A stretch of 64,000 bases of DNA from Punica granatum. Taxonomy: Eukaryota; Streptophyta; Magnoliopsida; Myrtales; Lythraceae. This document shows, piece after piece, positions 19,799 to 29,755 of this stretch (its first letter is position 1; each line of letters opens with the position of its first letter). Below the pieces are notes generated by a model. It saw only the letters and a program-made list of their open reading frames with translations, made no database searches and had not been told where the DNA came from. The stretch lies in the NCBI RefSeq assembly GCF_007655135.1, contig NC_045129.1:15288274-15352273 (forward strand), read 5' to 3'. The position numbers and the translations under genes were made by a program.

Positions 19799-21303
19799 CT
19801 TCTTTTGTGATTTGAGCAAGCTTGTTTTGGGAAGTTTTTTAATGGATGGAGGTCAAGTGCATAGATCCGTTATGTTATGAAAGGCGTAGGATAGGATGAC
19901 TTAAGTTGCTTCGTACCATATTATTGGAAAGAGCAGAATCTGAAGTTCATTTGACGGTTAGGCTATCTCCCCCGTTTCTGTTATTCGAGGTTTTGATACC
20001 TGTGCGAACGTTAGATCCGCACATAGAATGATACTTGGGTCATTCTCCGACTGGATTGATCTGAGTGAATGAGACGCCACTATTTGTTCGGGCTCATTGG
20101 AATTCCGGGCCGATTAGTCATCCAAAAACACAGGATTGCAGCCAATTCTATCACTTATGTCTTTTAAGTATAGATCTACGAACCAATAATGGGTTCGGAG
20201 TTATATTACACGTGATATTCAAATCACGTGCCGTCTTGGTACCTTACTTCTCTAAGGTTTGCCGATTTTAATTATCGAGTCGAGTTAATTAAGTCATCGC
20301 ACATTCTCTCACTCGCGTAATAGAAATTAAATGGTTTGGGCTCACCTTGGACTTATGATCTATACGCAATATGTTCATGGGCCTGACTTGGGCTTGAATA
20401 TGCATGAATCATGATTTATTGAACTAGAAGCTTCTCCATGGACTTAACCCTGTATAAATATGCATGATGATCCAATTTAGTTTGGGCTAGGCCCTGTATG
20501 GGCCAAACCCTCTTATATTCCTATGATTTGACTAAGCCCATTATTAGTGTTCCTATTTGCATCTTTTCATTAATTTTCCATGCATGATCCATTTACAAGA
20601 TTTTAATGGGAATGGGCCTTTGAGTGAGCCCACATCCATTTATTCAATTAAAACTCACCTATTTTTATGTAATTTTCTTTCTATCTTAATCCGTATTCAA
20701 ACCCACATCCATTTATTAGCCTAGCCCATATGATTTTTATCCATTCTGAATCTAACAAGCCCAAAGCAAGTCCTCTTTGCTTAATTTCCGATTTCTCTCG
20801 GTCTAATTTAATTTTTCCACTCGTGCTCACCGAGTCTATTTCATTTCTTTACAAAAGCGTCGACTTGGATCCCTTGAAGGGCTTGAGATTGGATCGAATG
20901 AATCCATAGAGCTGATGATGGGCGTTGGGCCCATGATGAATTCCATAGATTCGTCCGATTTGTGATCGGAAGTCGTCGAATTAGAATACAAATAGGACGA
21001 TGGTTATGAACCTCATACGGCTTCATGGACATTAGGACTAGCTAGAAGAGGTGGAGACGGGTCGAATGAGGGTGTTTGTGTGGCGGTAGGTGGCTGGAAG
21101 ATGGCCAAGAGTGGTTGGTTGTGGCCAAGAGTGAAGGAGGAGGGAGGCCGAAGAGGTGTTGCCGGCTGTAAAGGGAAATAGGAAGAAAGAAAGGAGGTTT
21201 CTTGATCTGCAAATTCAATTTTTAGAGGCTCCTTGATGAAATGAGGTTAATTCATTTGGGAAGTTTCCACTTAAATATCATGATCTGATGGTCATTAAAA
21301 TAT
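19799..21303. other. SRP9 3' flank and LTR-like debris
   Basis: The first 100-200 bases are probably the SRP9 3' untranslated region. From about 20060 the sequence (GAATGAGACGCCACTATTTG, GGGCCGATTAGTC) resembles part of the element at 32735-35880 (AAGGAGTCGCCACTACCTG). The block around 20850-21190 with GGTGG and AAGAGTG repeats resembles the G-rich interior of the same kind of LTR. No intact frame is present. Confidence 0.4.
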
Positions 21304-21306
21304 TAA

Positions 21307-21550
21307 GGGTCTGTTTGGATTGCAAGTTAAAATTTTTTAATTTTAACTTTAACTTTAACTCAACACACTACACAACAAAAACACACATTTCCCAAGTCAA
21401 AAATTTTAACTTCAACTTTAACTCAACACACTACACAATAAAAACACACATTTCCCAAGTCAAATTTATAATCCTATTTCATTTGTCCTTTTCCACGATC
21501 AAAATCAAAGTTAAAGTTTTGTAACTTTAACTGTGAATCCAAACGGCTCA
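21307..21550. mobile_element. Tourist-like MITE with internal tandem duplication
   Basis: The ends GGGTCTGTTTGGATT and AATCCAAACGGCTCA are inverted copies, flanked by TAA at 21304-21306 and 21551-21553. A 3-bp TAA/TTA duplication and a GGG(T/C)CTGTTTGG-type end are typical of PIF/Harbinger Tourist MITEs. Inside, a unit of about 66 bp (AACTCAACACACTACACAA to CATTTCCCAAGTCAAA) occurs twice in tandem. Confidence 0.75.
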
Positions 21551-21628
21551 TAAAACACTCAGATTGAAGGGTTGTCACCGTTTCAGATAAGGGTTGGGGG
21601 TTCAGTGAATTTTAGGGGAAAGACTAAT

Positions 21629-21963
21629 GCTGTGTTTGGTTTTAGAGTTAAGTAAAATTGATTTTTGATTTTAATTGGGTTGTAATGATGGTATTATTGA
21701 ATTATGAGAAAAAAGTGTAAAAAAGTAATGAATAGTTGAGAGAAAGTAATGATTGTGGTGTTGAATTTTGATAAAAGTAATGAATAATTGAGATAAAGTA
21801 ATAATTAATTGAGAGAAAATAATGATTGTGTTGTTAAATTGTATAAAAAAGTAATGAATAGTTGAGAGAAAGTAATGATTATGTTGCTGAATTAAAGATA
21901 AGTGGAGTTAAATGAAGAAGAGTTAAAATTAAAGTTAAAATTTGTTTGTAAAACTAAACAAAT
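21629..21963 (+). mobile_element. MITE family F, copy 2
   Basis: From GCTGTGTTTGGTTTTAGAG to the inverted end AAAACTAAACAAATCT. The interior repeats AGTAATGAATAGTTGAGAG several times, so this copy has expanded internally compared with the copy at 16071. Confidence 0.65.
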
Positions 21964-23241
21964 CTAAGTTATCCCCGCCCAAAATAGCATTTTCATCTGA
22001 AAGTATCATTTGTTAACCACATGCCATTAAAATTTCAGGTCGTTTCAACTTTGGAAAACGTGTCAAAAACTTTGTGCCTTGATGCAGGTCATTTATGGAC
22101 TGGTTTGGATTAATCGACAATTATGGGCTAAATTTTCTTCATGACACCCCAATATCTTTTCATGGGCACGTAGTTCAGAGGCCTTAGGGGGTTTCAGGTG
22201 GGTCGTGAGGAGCTTATATGGGATCATTAATCCCGAGGTTAGTGGTTTAAATTTCATTTTTGCATTTATCTCCTATTCCCTAAATAAATATTGAATAAAA
22301 AAAAAGCAGTTTGCCCCTAACCTTATATGATAAATTAGTTTATACCCCTTGACCTTTAAATTTTTGCTCCATATCTCCCCAGCCTTAAGAAATATAAAGC
22401 ACGTCACCCCCTTCGGTCATCTTTCTGGCCAAAAGGAGTCACGTGCGTGGCAGGTGACATTTTCAAGGGGCATATATGATATTTTATCACATGATAAAAT
22501 AAAAATTTAAAGAAAAAAAGAAAAGAAGCCCAGAGTCCTAAATTGGTGGGGGTGGGCTGTCATTCATCGGAAAGAGCCTTTCGTCAGATAGAGCTTCATC
22601 TTAATGTGTTGGAACTGGAACAGAAGCAGAACCTAGATTTTGACAAGCGTAGAAGACCATCGAATGCTCTGTAGCGGAGTTCAGCTGAGCCATTATTCAC
22701 TGCTATCATAATTTTCATTGTGCATTATATTCTGCAGTGAGCAACAATTATTTCGACCATGTTAGCATTGCATTCTCTGTGATGTGAGAAGGGCTGGAGT
22801 GGTGGAAAAGAAGGTAGAAGCTCTGCTAAATCCGAAGGTCCAACGCTGGGATGAATTCCCCAAAATTATGCCATAAATCTCTCAAACATAATACTATCCA
22901 CAATCTTGTCTTCTTGCCCATTTATCTTCAATGCACGATTGAAATAAAACGAAGAAGAAAAACCATCCACTCTTCCCTCAAGTGCAACGGCCTTTAGTCA
23001 CCATGACAAATTTTGTAGATACAATTTAATATTATCATCTTCATCAATTTCAATTGATTTTTTTCCTTTGTTTCTTAATGTACAACTTCTTTGTTGCATT
23101 AATTAGAACTATAACTGTCGTTTGAAATGAACAGATGAAAGGTTTTCATAGATATTTAAGATTTCTCATATAAATAACTATTTCATAACCCTAATATAAA
23201 ATTGCAAAAGTCTTGGAGATGACATTGGATGATATTTTAAT
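21964..23241. other. Intergenic with possible coding debris
   Basis: Mostly repeat-like. Around 22150-22250 a SINE-like head (GTAGTTCAGAGG) is possible. At 22570-22672 and 22792-22876 there are short coding-like stretches, listed separately. Nothing else was recognised. Confidence 0.4.
22570..22876 (+). pseudogene. Unidentified coding-like remnant
   Basis: At 22570-22672 one frame reads ERAFRQIELHLNVLELEQ and KQNLDFDKRRRPSNAL before a TAG. At 22792-22876 another reads VVEKKVEALLNPKVQRWDE and FPKIMP before TAA. Both have the charged, stop-free texture of exons, unlike their AT-rich surroundings, but have no start codon or connected frame. I do not recognise the protein. They may be exon relics of one lost gene or chance frames. 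Confidence 0.3.
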
Positions 23242-23666
23242 GGGTTAATTACACCGGTGATATAAAAAGGTTTAATAATGTATTAGGTTGGTTCAAAAAG
23301 TTTTTTTTGCTACTTGATGGTACGTAATGTTTCAAAGTTGTAACATGATAGTACAAACCATCATCTCGACATTGACGCCGTCAAGCCGTCTTTTACAAAA
23401 CTGTAAATTTTACACCATCATGTAACTTTCGTAAAATATTTTGTACTATTAAGTTACAACTTCAAAACATTTTGCACCATCATGCAACGTTCCACAAAAA
23501 TCGATTTTGCACCATCAGCGTCGGCTTGACGGCGTCAATGGCAAGATGACAGTTTGTACTATCATGTTACAACTTTAAAACATTTTGAACCATCAAGTAG
23601 TAAAAAAACTTTTTGGACCAACCTGATACATTATTAAAACTTTTTGAATCACTAATGTAATTTACC
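23242..23666. mobile_element. Mutator-like foldback MITE, copy 2
   Basis: Same family as 1139-1551, with the same internal phrases (GGTACGTAATGTTTCAAAG, TTGACGGCGTCAA, AAACTTTTTGG). The left end is GGGTTAATTACACCGG and the right end TAATTTACC. The flanking 9-mers TATTTTAAT and TATTATATT match at 7 of 9 positions, suggesting an older insertion. Confidence 0.75.
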
Positions 23667-24287
23667 ATATTATATTCAAATTTTAACGTGATAGCTTTTA
23701 TTTATCTTTTATCTGTAATATTTTAACATTGTTATGAAATTATAAGTTATTAATTTTTTGGGTAATATAAATTAGTAATATTTTGTAAGACCAAAATAGA
23801 TGGCAGTTCTACAACTACTAACTCTCATGCGATTTAGTTTTTGCTCCTGTTTATAATTTCTGAATCTAAAAACATTAAAAAATACAAAAGCCCTGATAGA
23901 CAAAATTCCTGGCACATCATTGGGGAACATCCCACAGACAGCACTAACCTTTTTTTTCTGCTGAATACAGACAACACTAACTTAAATAATAAGTATCTAT
24001 TTCAATCATACTTAAAAAAATCTATATCAATTGCGGATTTGGTTAAAGTAAGAGTAATTAGCTTACACGGTAACTCTTTATCAGTTTCTGTATCACAAAA
24101 ATAGATAATTATCACATATGTCAATATACGATGAATAAAGATAGAGCAATGAAGTTAAGACTGTATTCTATGGAAGGTACATGATAAATATATTGTTAAA
24201 GCTATATTATATGTTATATACAAAATAAATATACTGTCAATGAAAGTAGAAGTTTAAACATTATGATGATGACAAACAAATATGTAT
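23667..24287. other. Intergenic, AT-rich
   Basis: Spacer between two MITEs of the same family. The 87-residue frame at 23841-24104 has low-complexity Asn/Lys/Ser composition and no recognisable domain, so it is not called as a gene. Confidence 0.5.
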
Positions 24288-24297
24288 AATAGTCTTA

Positions 24298-24723
24298 GGA
24301 TAAATTGCACTGCTGGTCCAAAAAATTTTATAAATGTTTCAATATGGTATAAAAAGTTTTTTTTCTACTTGATGGTACAGAATGTTTCAAAGTTGTTTCA
24401 GTATAGTACAAACCGTTATCTCGCCATTAACGCCGTCAAGTCGACACTGATTGTGCAAAATCGATTTTTGTGGAATGTTACATGATGGTGTAAAATGTTT
24501 TGAAGTTGTAACTTAATAGTACAAAATGTTTTACGTAAGTTATATGATGGTGCAAAATTTACAATCTTGTAAAGGACGGCTTGACGACGTTAATGGCGAG
24601 ATGACGGTTTGTATTATACTGAAATAACTTTGAAACATTTTTTACCATCAAGTGGCAAAAAAAACTTTTTGTACCATATTAAAACATTTATAAAACTTTT
24701 TGAACCACCAGTGTAATTTTCTT
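24298..24723. mobile_element. Mutator-like foldback MITE, copy 3
   Basis: In overall layout this is the best-preserved copy of the family at 1139-1551. It starts GGATAAATTGCACTGC and ends GTGTAATTTTCTT. The flanking AATAGTCTTA is identical at 24288-24297 and 24724-24733. Confidence 0.85.
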
Positions 24724-24733
24724 AATAGTCTTA

Positions 24734-25663
24734 TGAAAAGAAATAATTAATAGTAAAAGCGGGTAATATCACACAAGTATTATAATGTAGTTAGAACTAC
24801 AATGATCGATAGAAAGATAACATATAAAATGAACTATCAGATCTCTTACTTAAAAGCTCCTTAGCACATTGAACTTAGAAATATCACATTCTCGACAAAT
24901 CTTTTCAATTATCAATGAAACTTCTAATATTTCAAAATATATGTTTTTATATATTATTATATACAATGAATATAGATACATATTGGAAATACGTTGAATA
25001 TAACGGAAACAAAATGTAGCAAAAGTTCATTTAACTGAAATTAGTAAGGTCATGCAATGATGAGCTGGGGATTGTCATACAGAAGTCCTACACCCTGCTC
25101 TTCAGCTTTTATATATTATAATAGATAGGTATATATATATATATAGAGAGAGAGAGAGACATATAACTCCTTTCCTATCGTGGTCTTATGTTCAAATTGA
25201 GAAACTTGTTCTATATTCGATTGTTCAGTTTTCTTTTTAAGAAAATTCACCGTCTCAGTCAGTCTGATGAAATCGATCCTAGATATTAAATAGATTTTTT
25301 GAGAATAACCGAGACAAAATTCATTATTACTGTTCTTAATGTTTGTTTGATTTAACATTTTAAGATTGAAGAAGGGCAATGGCGATGCCCAAAACATCGT
25401 CCCCTATTAAGATCCGCATCGATCGCTGCTTGTGCTACCTCGTCATGGATGAGAATGTGCAGGTTGTATGACCCGATGTTTGTCAAAGAACCGAAGGGCA
25501 TATATATCGTCAGTAAGGATATTAGGCTGATGCTTTTAGTAAGTCTTGGGGACAGCCTTAACATTTAAGTTCAATCGGATAAATGAAAGCATTGGCAATA
25601 GGTAGATCCGCAGAGGCATTTATAATAATAATAATAATAATAATAATAATTGAAAAAGAATGT
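24734..25663. other. Intergenic, AT-rich
   Basis: No supported gene. It contains an AT/AG dinucleotide tract (about 25128-25160) and a TAA trinucleotide tract (about 25622-25650). Short frames around 25352-25564 have no domain. Confidence 0.5.
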
Positions 25664-25800
25664 AGCACAGTGGCTCATATCTTTGCTGTTGATCGAGGTC
25701 GCATGTTCAATACTTAGTGAGACTACCCATGCTCATTTATTAGTTATTTAGGTTTCTCTTTCATTGTTGTTTTGGACCTCCTTTATAATAATTTAATCAA
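25664..25800 (+). mobile_element. tRNA-derived SINE, family 2, copy a
   Basis: The head reads TAGCACAGTGG, an RNA polymerase III A-box form, and 33 bases later comes ATGTTCAATAC, a B-box form. The body GTGAGACTACCCATGCTC recurs at 27385-27480 as GTGAGACTATTCCCGCTC. Confidence 0.55.
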
Positions 25801-25827
25801 CATCTTAAACAAACTCTTGGGATTGAT

Positions 25828-25942
25828 TAGGGTGAACGGAGAAAATTCACGATCAAGAGATTTTTACTTCTTAATTAATGGGAATTTGAATTAGTCGGAG
25901 CCATTCAACTTTTAAATAATGGTGCAGATGAAAAAAAATAAA
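25828..25942 (+). mobile_element. SINE family 1, 3' fragment
   Basis: Contains GAGAAAATTCACGATCAAGA and GAATTAGTCGGAGCC, then an A-rich tail, matching the 3' half of the copies at 27545, 48841 and 51463. Confidence 0.5.
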
Positions 25943-26203
25943 TAATAAATATTCCTCAAACCTCACCGAAAACATGAAAATTCCAGAAAGTAAATCATAA
26001 ACAAATCTACATTATTAAATAAACCATTCTCCCATAAATAAAAAAATTCAAATATCCACCGAAAAGGCAAATGATAATAAAAAACACAGATACTAAAATA
26101 CACCTAACCATGTGGTTGCATCGGAAATATTCAACCCATAAACGAATATTTTCTTGAGCCTAGACATATTTTCTTTTATGTCCCCCATACCCAAAAACTT
26201 ACG

Positions 26204-27106
26204 TTACGTTACGATCTCTCTCCTAGTCCTCCTCCTCCTTGTCCCCCTAGCAACCCTGCCGGGTTCCTGGTGCCTCACCAGAGGCCGGCCGTTGCTCCGG
26301 CGGAGTGCAACAATGAGGTCCACAAATGCATTGAGGATGTACTTGTGGGACTTCTTCTCGTTCAAGTTGAGGTAGCAGAACAAGAGCTCCTCCATGAACT
26401 CCCAGTCGACCTGACCGTGGCTCCTCAGCCTCGCGTCGACCATCTCCCGCATCGAACGCCTGAAGTCCTCGTTAGGCAAGGATGAATGGGCCAATACCGC
26501 GATGCAGTCATCGGGAAGTTTGACTTCATTCTGACAATCGGACATCGAGTCATTGTCAGCCATCGACTCTGTAAAACTCATTCCGCTGGTGGTGGCGACT
26601 GTAATAGTTGTGGCAGTGGTGGTGGTCGTGGCTGCACCGGCAGTCGAGGTGGTGGAGCTCCGGGCTTCCTCCATCAAGGAGCTGGACGACCCAGGTCCAA
26701 CGAAGAATCGGGCCGACCCACAGAGATCCCTCGGGGGCTCAAGGAACCTTGGCGAGTCAAACAATATCCCGCCGGCACATGACTCCTTATCGACAGGAAT
26801 AACATTTGACCCCTTGCCCTTCTTGTCTTTTGCGACGTTGCTGTTGCAGTAAGTGCTATCCTCATCTCGTAGATAGAGCGACTTGAAGTTCTCGAGCAGG
26901 AAACGGTCTATATCTGCGAGAGCAGCCCCGTCGTCCTTATTGGTAGCATCGTCGATTCGGGTACGATCGACTGCGAAGGACCGAGTCATCGGATGTTTGC
27001 AACCCGAGAGGATGAATTTCTTAGGGTTTTGGAGATTAGGGGTTGGCTTGTTCTTGATCTTGGAGAGGTAGTCTTGGAGAGATTTATGAAGCTTCTTCTT
27101 TGGCAT
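26204..27106 (-). CDS. OVATE family protein (OFP13/14/16-like)
   Basis: A single uninterrupted frame of 300 residues. The N-terminus MPKKKLHKSLQDYLSKIK is basic and typical of one OFP subgroup. Residues about 129-150 (CGSARFFVGPGSSSSLMEEA) match the conserved pre-OVATE segment of the OFP13-16/18 group. A Thr/Ala tract spans about residues 151-173. The OVATE domain covers about residues 199-268 (DDCIAVLAHSSLPNEDFRRS, SMREMVDARL, WEFMEELLFCYLNLNEKKSH, YILNAFVDLIVAL). The protein ends in an unusually basic tail (residues 269-300, RGTRRRRTRREIVT). OVATE proteins are plant nuclear or cytoskeletal partners, often repressors, that bind KNOX/BELL homeodomain and TRM proteins and shape organs. Lack of introns is normal for the family. 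The exact orthologue is not certain. Confidence 0.95.
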   Translation of the reverse strand: MPKKKLHKSLQDYLSKIKNKPTPNLQNPKKFILSGCKHPMTRSFAVDRTRIDDATNKDDGAALADIDRFLLENFKSLYLRDEDSTYCNSNVAKDKKGKGSNVIPVDKESCAGGILFDSPRFLEPPRDLCGSARFFVGPGSSSSLMEEARSSTTSTAGAATTTTTATTITVATTSGMSFTESMADNDSMSDCQNEVKLPDDCIAVLAHSSLPNEDFRRSMREMVDARLRSHGQVDWEFMEELLFCYLNLNEKKSHKYILNAFVDLIVALRRSNGRPLVRHQEPGRVARGTRRRRTRREIVT

Positions 27107-27384
27107 TGTTTCTCTACTTGGTCTCCAACTGATCGATCTGTCCGTAAATTTTGGGAGATGTAATGGGGGAGAATGAGAGAAGGAGAGAGCGGCTCATAAA
27201 TAAATGAGCAGAAAAAGTAACATATTCTCATTCAAGCGTTTTAAGATGCATGCGTTTTATCTGCATTAGTTAATTTGGTAATTATTATCGAAATTTTCCA
27301 CCAAATATTCTTTAATATTTGGTCGTAAATTACAATAAGACCATGAGAATTATAAAAAATAACTTAAGTATTAAAGAGAGGGTA
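27107..27384. promoter_or_regulatory. Upstream region of the OVATE gene
   Basis: The promoter should lie here on the minus strand. I see no sure TATA box or operator, only AT-rich DNA. Confidence 0.3.
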
Positions 27385-27480
27385 GTCCTCGCCTCGTAAA
27401 TAAGAAGTTTCGGTTCGGTACTTTGTGAGACTATTCCCGCTCCTTTATTTGCTTTTAGGATTTCTATTTTATTGTACTAG
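27385..27480 (+). mobile_element. SINE family 2, copy b
   Basis: TTTCGGTTCGGTACT is B-box-like. The following GTGAGACTATTCCCGCTCC and TTTAGGATTTCT align with the SINE copy at 25664-25800. Confidence 0.5.
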
Positions 27481-27544
27481 TCATATGAGCGTCTTTTGGA
27501 ACCGAAAAAATAACTTAGCTAAGATACTCAAATTAAAACCAAAG

Positions 27545-27725
27545 GGATTGGTTCAAGCAGTTCGATATTTGCTCCGTTTAAGTAAGGTCTCGAGTTCGAG
27601 TCATTATGAATGTAAAAAATCTACGCTAGGAGAACTTTACCCCTTAGTTAGTCGACCCAGCTTGACTTGATTAGTCGTGGCTCAATTGGACTTTAAGATA
27701 ACATGGTTCACATCGAGAAAAAAAT
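27545..27725 (+). mobile_element. tRNA-derived SINE, family 1, copy a
   Basis: The head GGATTGGTTCAAGCAGTTC is A-box-like and TCTCGAGTTCGAGTC is B-box-like. The body (AGTCGACCCAGC, TTGATTAGTCG) ends in an A-rich tail (GAGAAAAAAATA). The same order of words recurs at 48841-49005 and 51463-51648. Confidence 0.65.
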
Positions 27726-29529
27726 ACTCAACTTAAAATTGTTAATTAATGAGTGAAAATCCAATCATATCTTGGTGTCCATCTTTGGATATTTTTTTTC
27801 TTATTCTACATCGCGTGATGGATGTGAGAAACCACAAGATATATTGCAGCTAATAGTTGAATTAGTTTATGTACAAGTGAATAATGAGCTACAAATTTAT
27901 CTGATAAAAGGGATCTTTTTTAAAAGAAATAGTTAAGAATTTAGTAGGTCTTAATTCACCCTATCTTAATGAGAAATAGCCATTATTATTATTTTTTTTT
28001 GTTACAAATAGCCATTATTATTTATCTCTACTTTTTGGTACGAGGACTTTTTTTCCTTCTTTTTTTTTTGTTGCTTGGAAGGATAATTCATAAGGACTAT
28101 CAAAGTAGGGGTAAGTATATATATATATATATGAAAGGTATGTTTATTGGTAGTAGGGTAAAAGGGAAGAGGATATAAAAGGGCATCATAAATCTCATTT
28201 AGGGAAAAATTGTTATATATCATTGAGCATAATATAGCGTGACTTTTTCACGCTGCTGCAATTTTTATTTCATTTTCAATTTTCAGGGTATATTTGATCA
28301 AGGACGTGTTATACTCCACATCAATTGGCATATCAATCAAATTGATGCTGCACTTGAGCAAAACCAAATTTATATCATATGTTATATAATCCATACCTTT
28401 ATTTATAAGCTAAGCGAGAGTTTTAAACCTCTAATTAGCTTGCCATGTGTCATGTTTTAATAAGTTTAGATTTATATGCGTGCAATATTATATATACACT
28501 ATATAATACTTATCTCCCTTTCAACTACCATAGTGATATAATAATTTAATTTGTTTCTTTCCTTTTCAACTATCTTTTTATTTTCTTATCAATTTTACCA
28601 ATTATAAGGCCTCAATTTTAGAAAATATATACTCTCTCTTACTTCTTAAATAAAATTTCTCATACTTGATTAGTTCTTAAATTCTCAATTTTTCAAATAT
28701 TATTTGCAACGGTAACACTGTTTTCTGAGTATCTTATCTATGGAATTACATTATTATATTTCTAATATCATATTTCCTAAAGCATTTCTTAAAGATAGTA
28801 TCAAAAGCGTTGTCTAAAACTTCTATCATATAAAATGTCTTTAATAAGTATTCATTTGAAGCATTTCTTAAACATAATGAAGCTTTTCTGCCACAAATTT
28901 AAGTTTCTGTTACTTTTTTTCTGGCAAATAGTGTTTCATTTGTATTTTATGAACGGCAAAACTTAGAATGCTAACGAATTGAAAAGTCATTAATAAAGTC
29001 GGCTATATTGACTAATTTTATCTGCGATGTGGTATTTAAGGTTTCCAAACCAATAGTTTTTGTTTCGAGAGAATTAATTAAATAAATGTTACGAGATATA
29101 TCATTATAAATTAATACTAATGTATAATATATGGGCATTGCACGGGCTTATTCTGTTATTACATAACTCAATGTTTGAAATTTAAGTAGACAAAAAAATG
29201 AAATGATTGAAATTTTAAAATACATACTTTCATCTTCTTACTCTTTTTTTTTTTTTCCCTTTTTGCCTAAAATGATTGAATTGGATCTCTTAGCTTCGAT
29301 TTGTCATGTAAAATATGATCTTGTTTACTAGTCCGAATAGAAAAATTAATGTCGTTTGCGGCATCTACTAACAGAGAGAAGGAAGAAAGGGGGAGGGGGG
29401 GTGTTTGGAGGTGATGTTGGGAATTATTATGTATATCTAAAATGGGAAAGCAATACTCTATTCATTTTAGGTTTATGATTTTATCGAGCCTAGTTCTATC
29501 ATCGAGAATTTCCCTTTCTTGTAAGAAAT
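27726..29529. other. Intergenic, AT-rich
   Basis: No supported gene. There is an AT tract near 28119-28132. A degenerate Helitron-like hairpin (GGGCATTGCACGGGC) lies at 29133-29147. Frames here are low-complexity. Confidence 0.5.
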
Positions 29530-29755
29530 CACAACAGGAAAACAGGCTTTGGACAAGAGTTTTGCGGCGACATTTCATAAAGCGTCGCTAAAGAGTTAGA
29601 GCCTGAGGGGTAGAGGCGACGGTTCGGTAAGTGTGGCCTATGACGGTCTATGGCGACTTCTAAAAAAGCGTCGAAAGTAAATATCACCAGAAGTGCTCCG
29701 ACGGTTATTGCGACTTTTTAAAAAGCGTCCAAGGGTAGAGGCGATGGTTATGCAT
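29530..29755 (+). mobile_element. CACTA-like terminus with subterminal repeats
   Basis: It starts CACAACAGGAAAACAGGC, close to the CACTACAAGAAAA start of plant CACTA elements. Repeated GCGACNNTTNNNAAAGCGTC units follow at about 29566, 29650 and 29710, which is the usual subterminal design. The opposite end was not found, so this may be a solo end or an old truncated copy. Confidence 0.45.

Noticed and set aside
19596..19880. 94-residue frame across SRP9 exon 3, intron 3 and exon 4
   Set aside because: It reads through intron 3. The spliced frame gives the full SRP9 C-terminus.
26270..26852. Several plus-strand frames of 64-99 residues
   Set aside because: Antisense shadows of the OVATE family gene.
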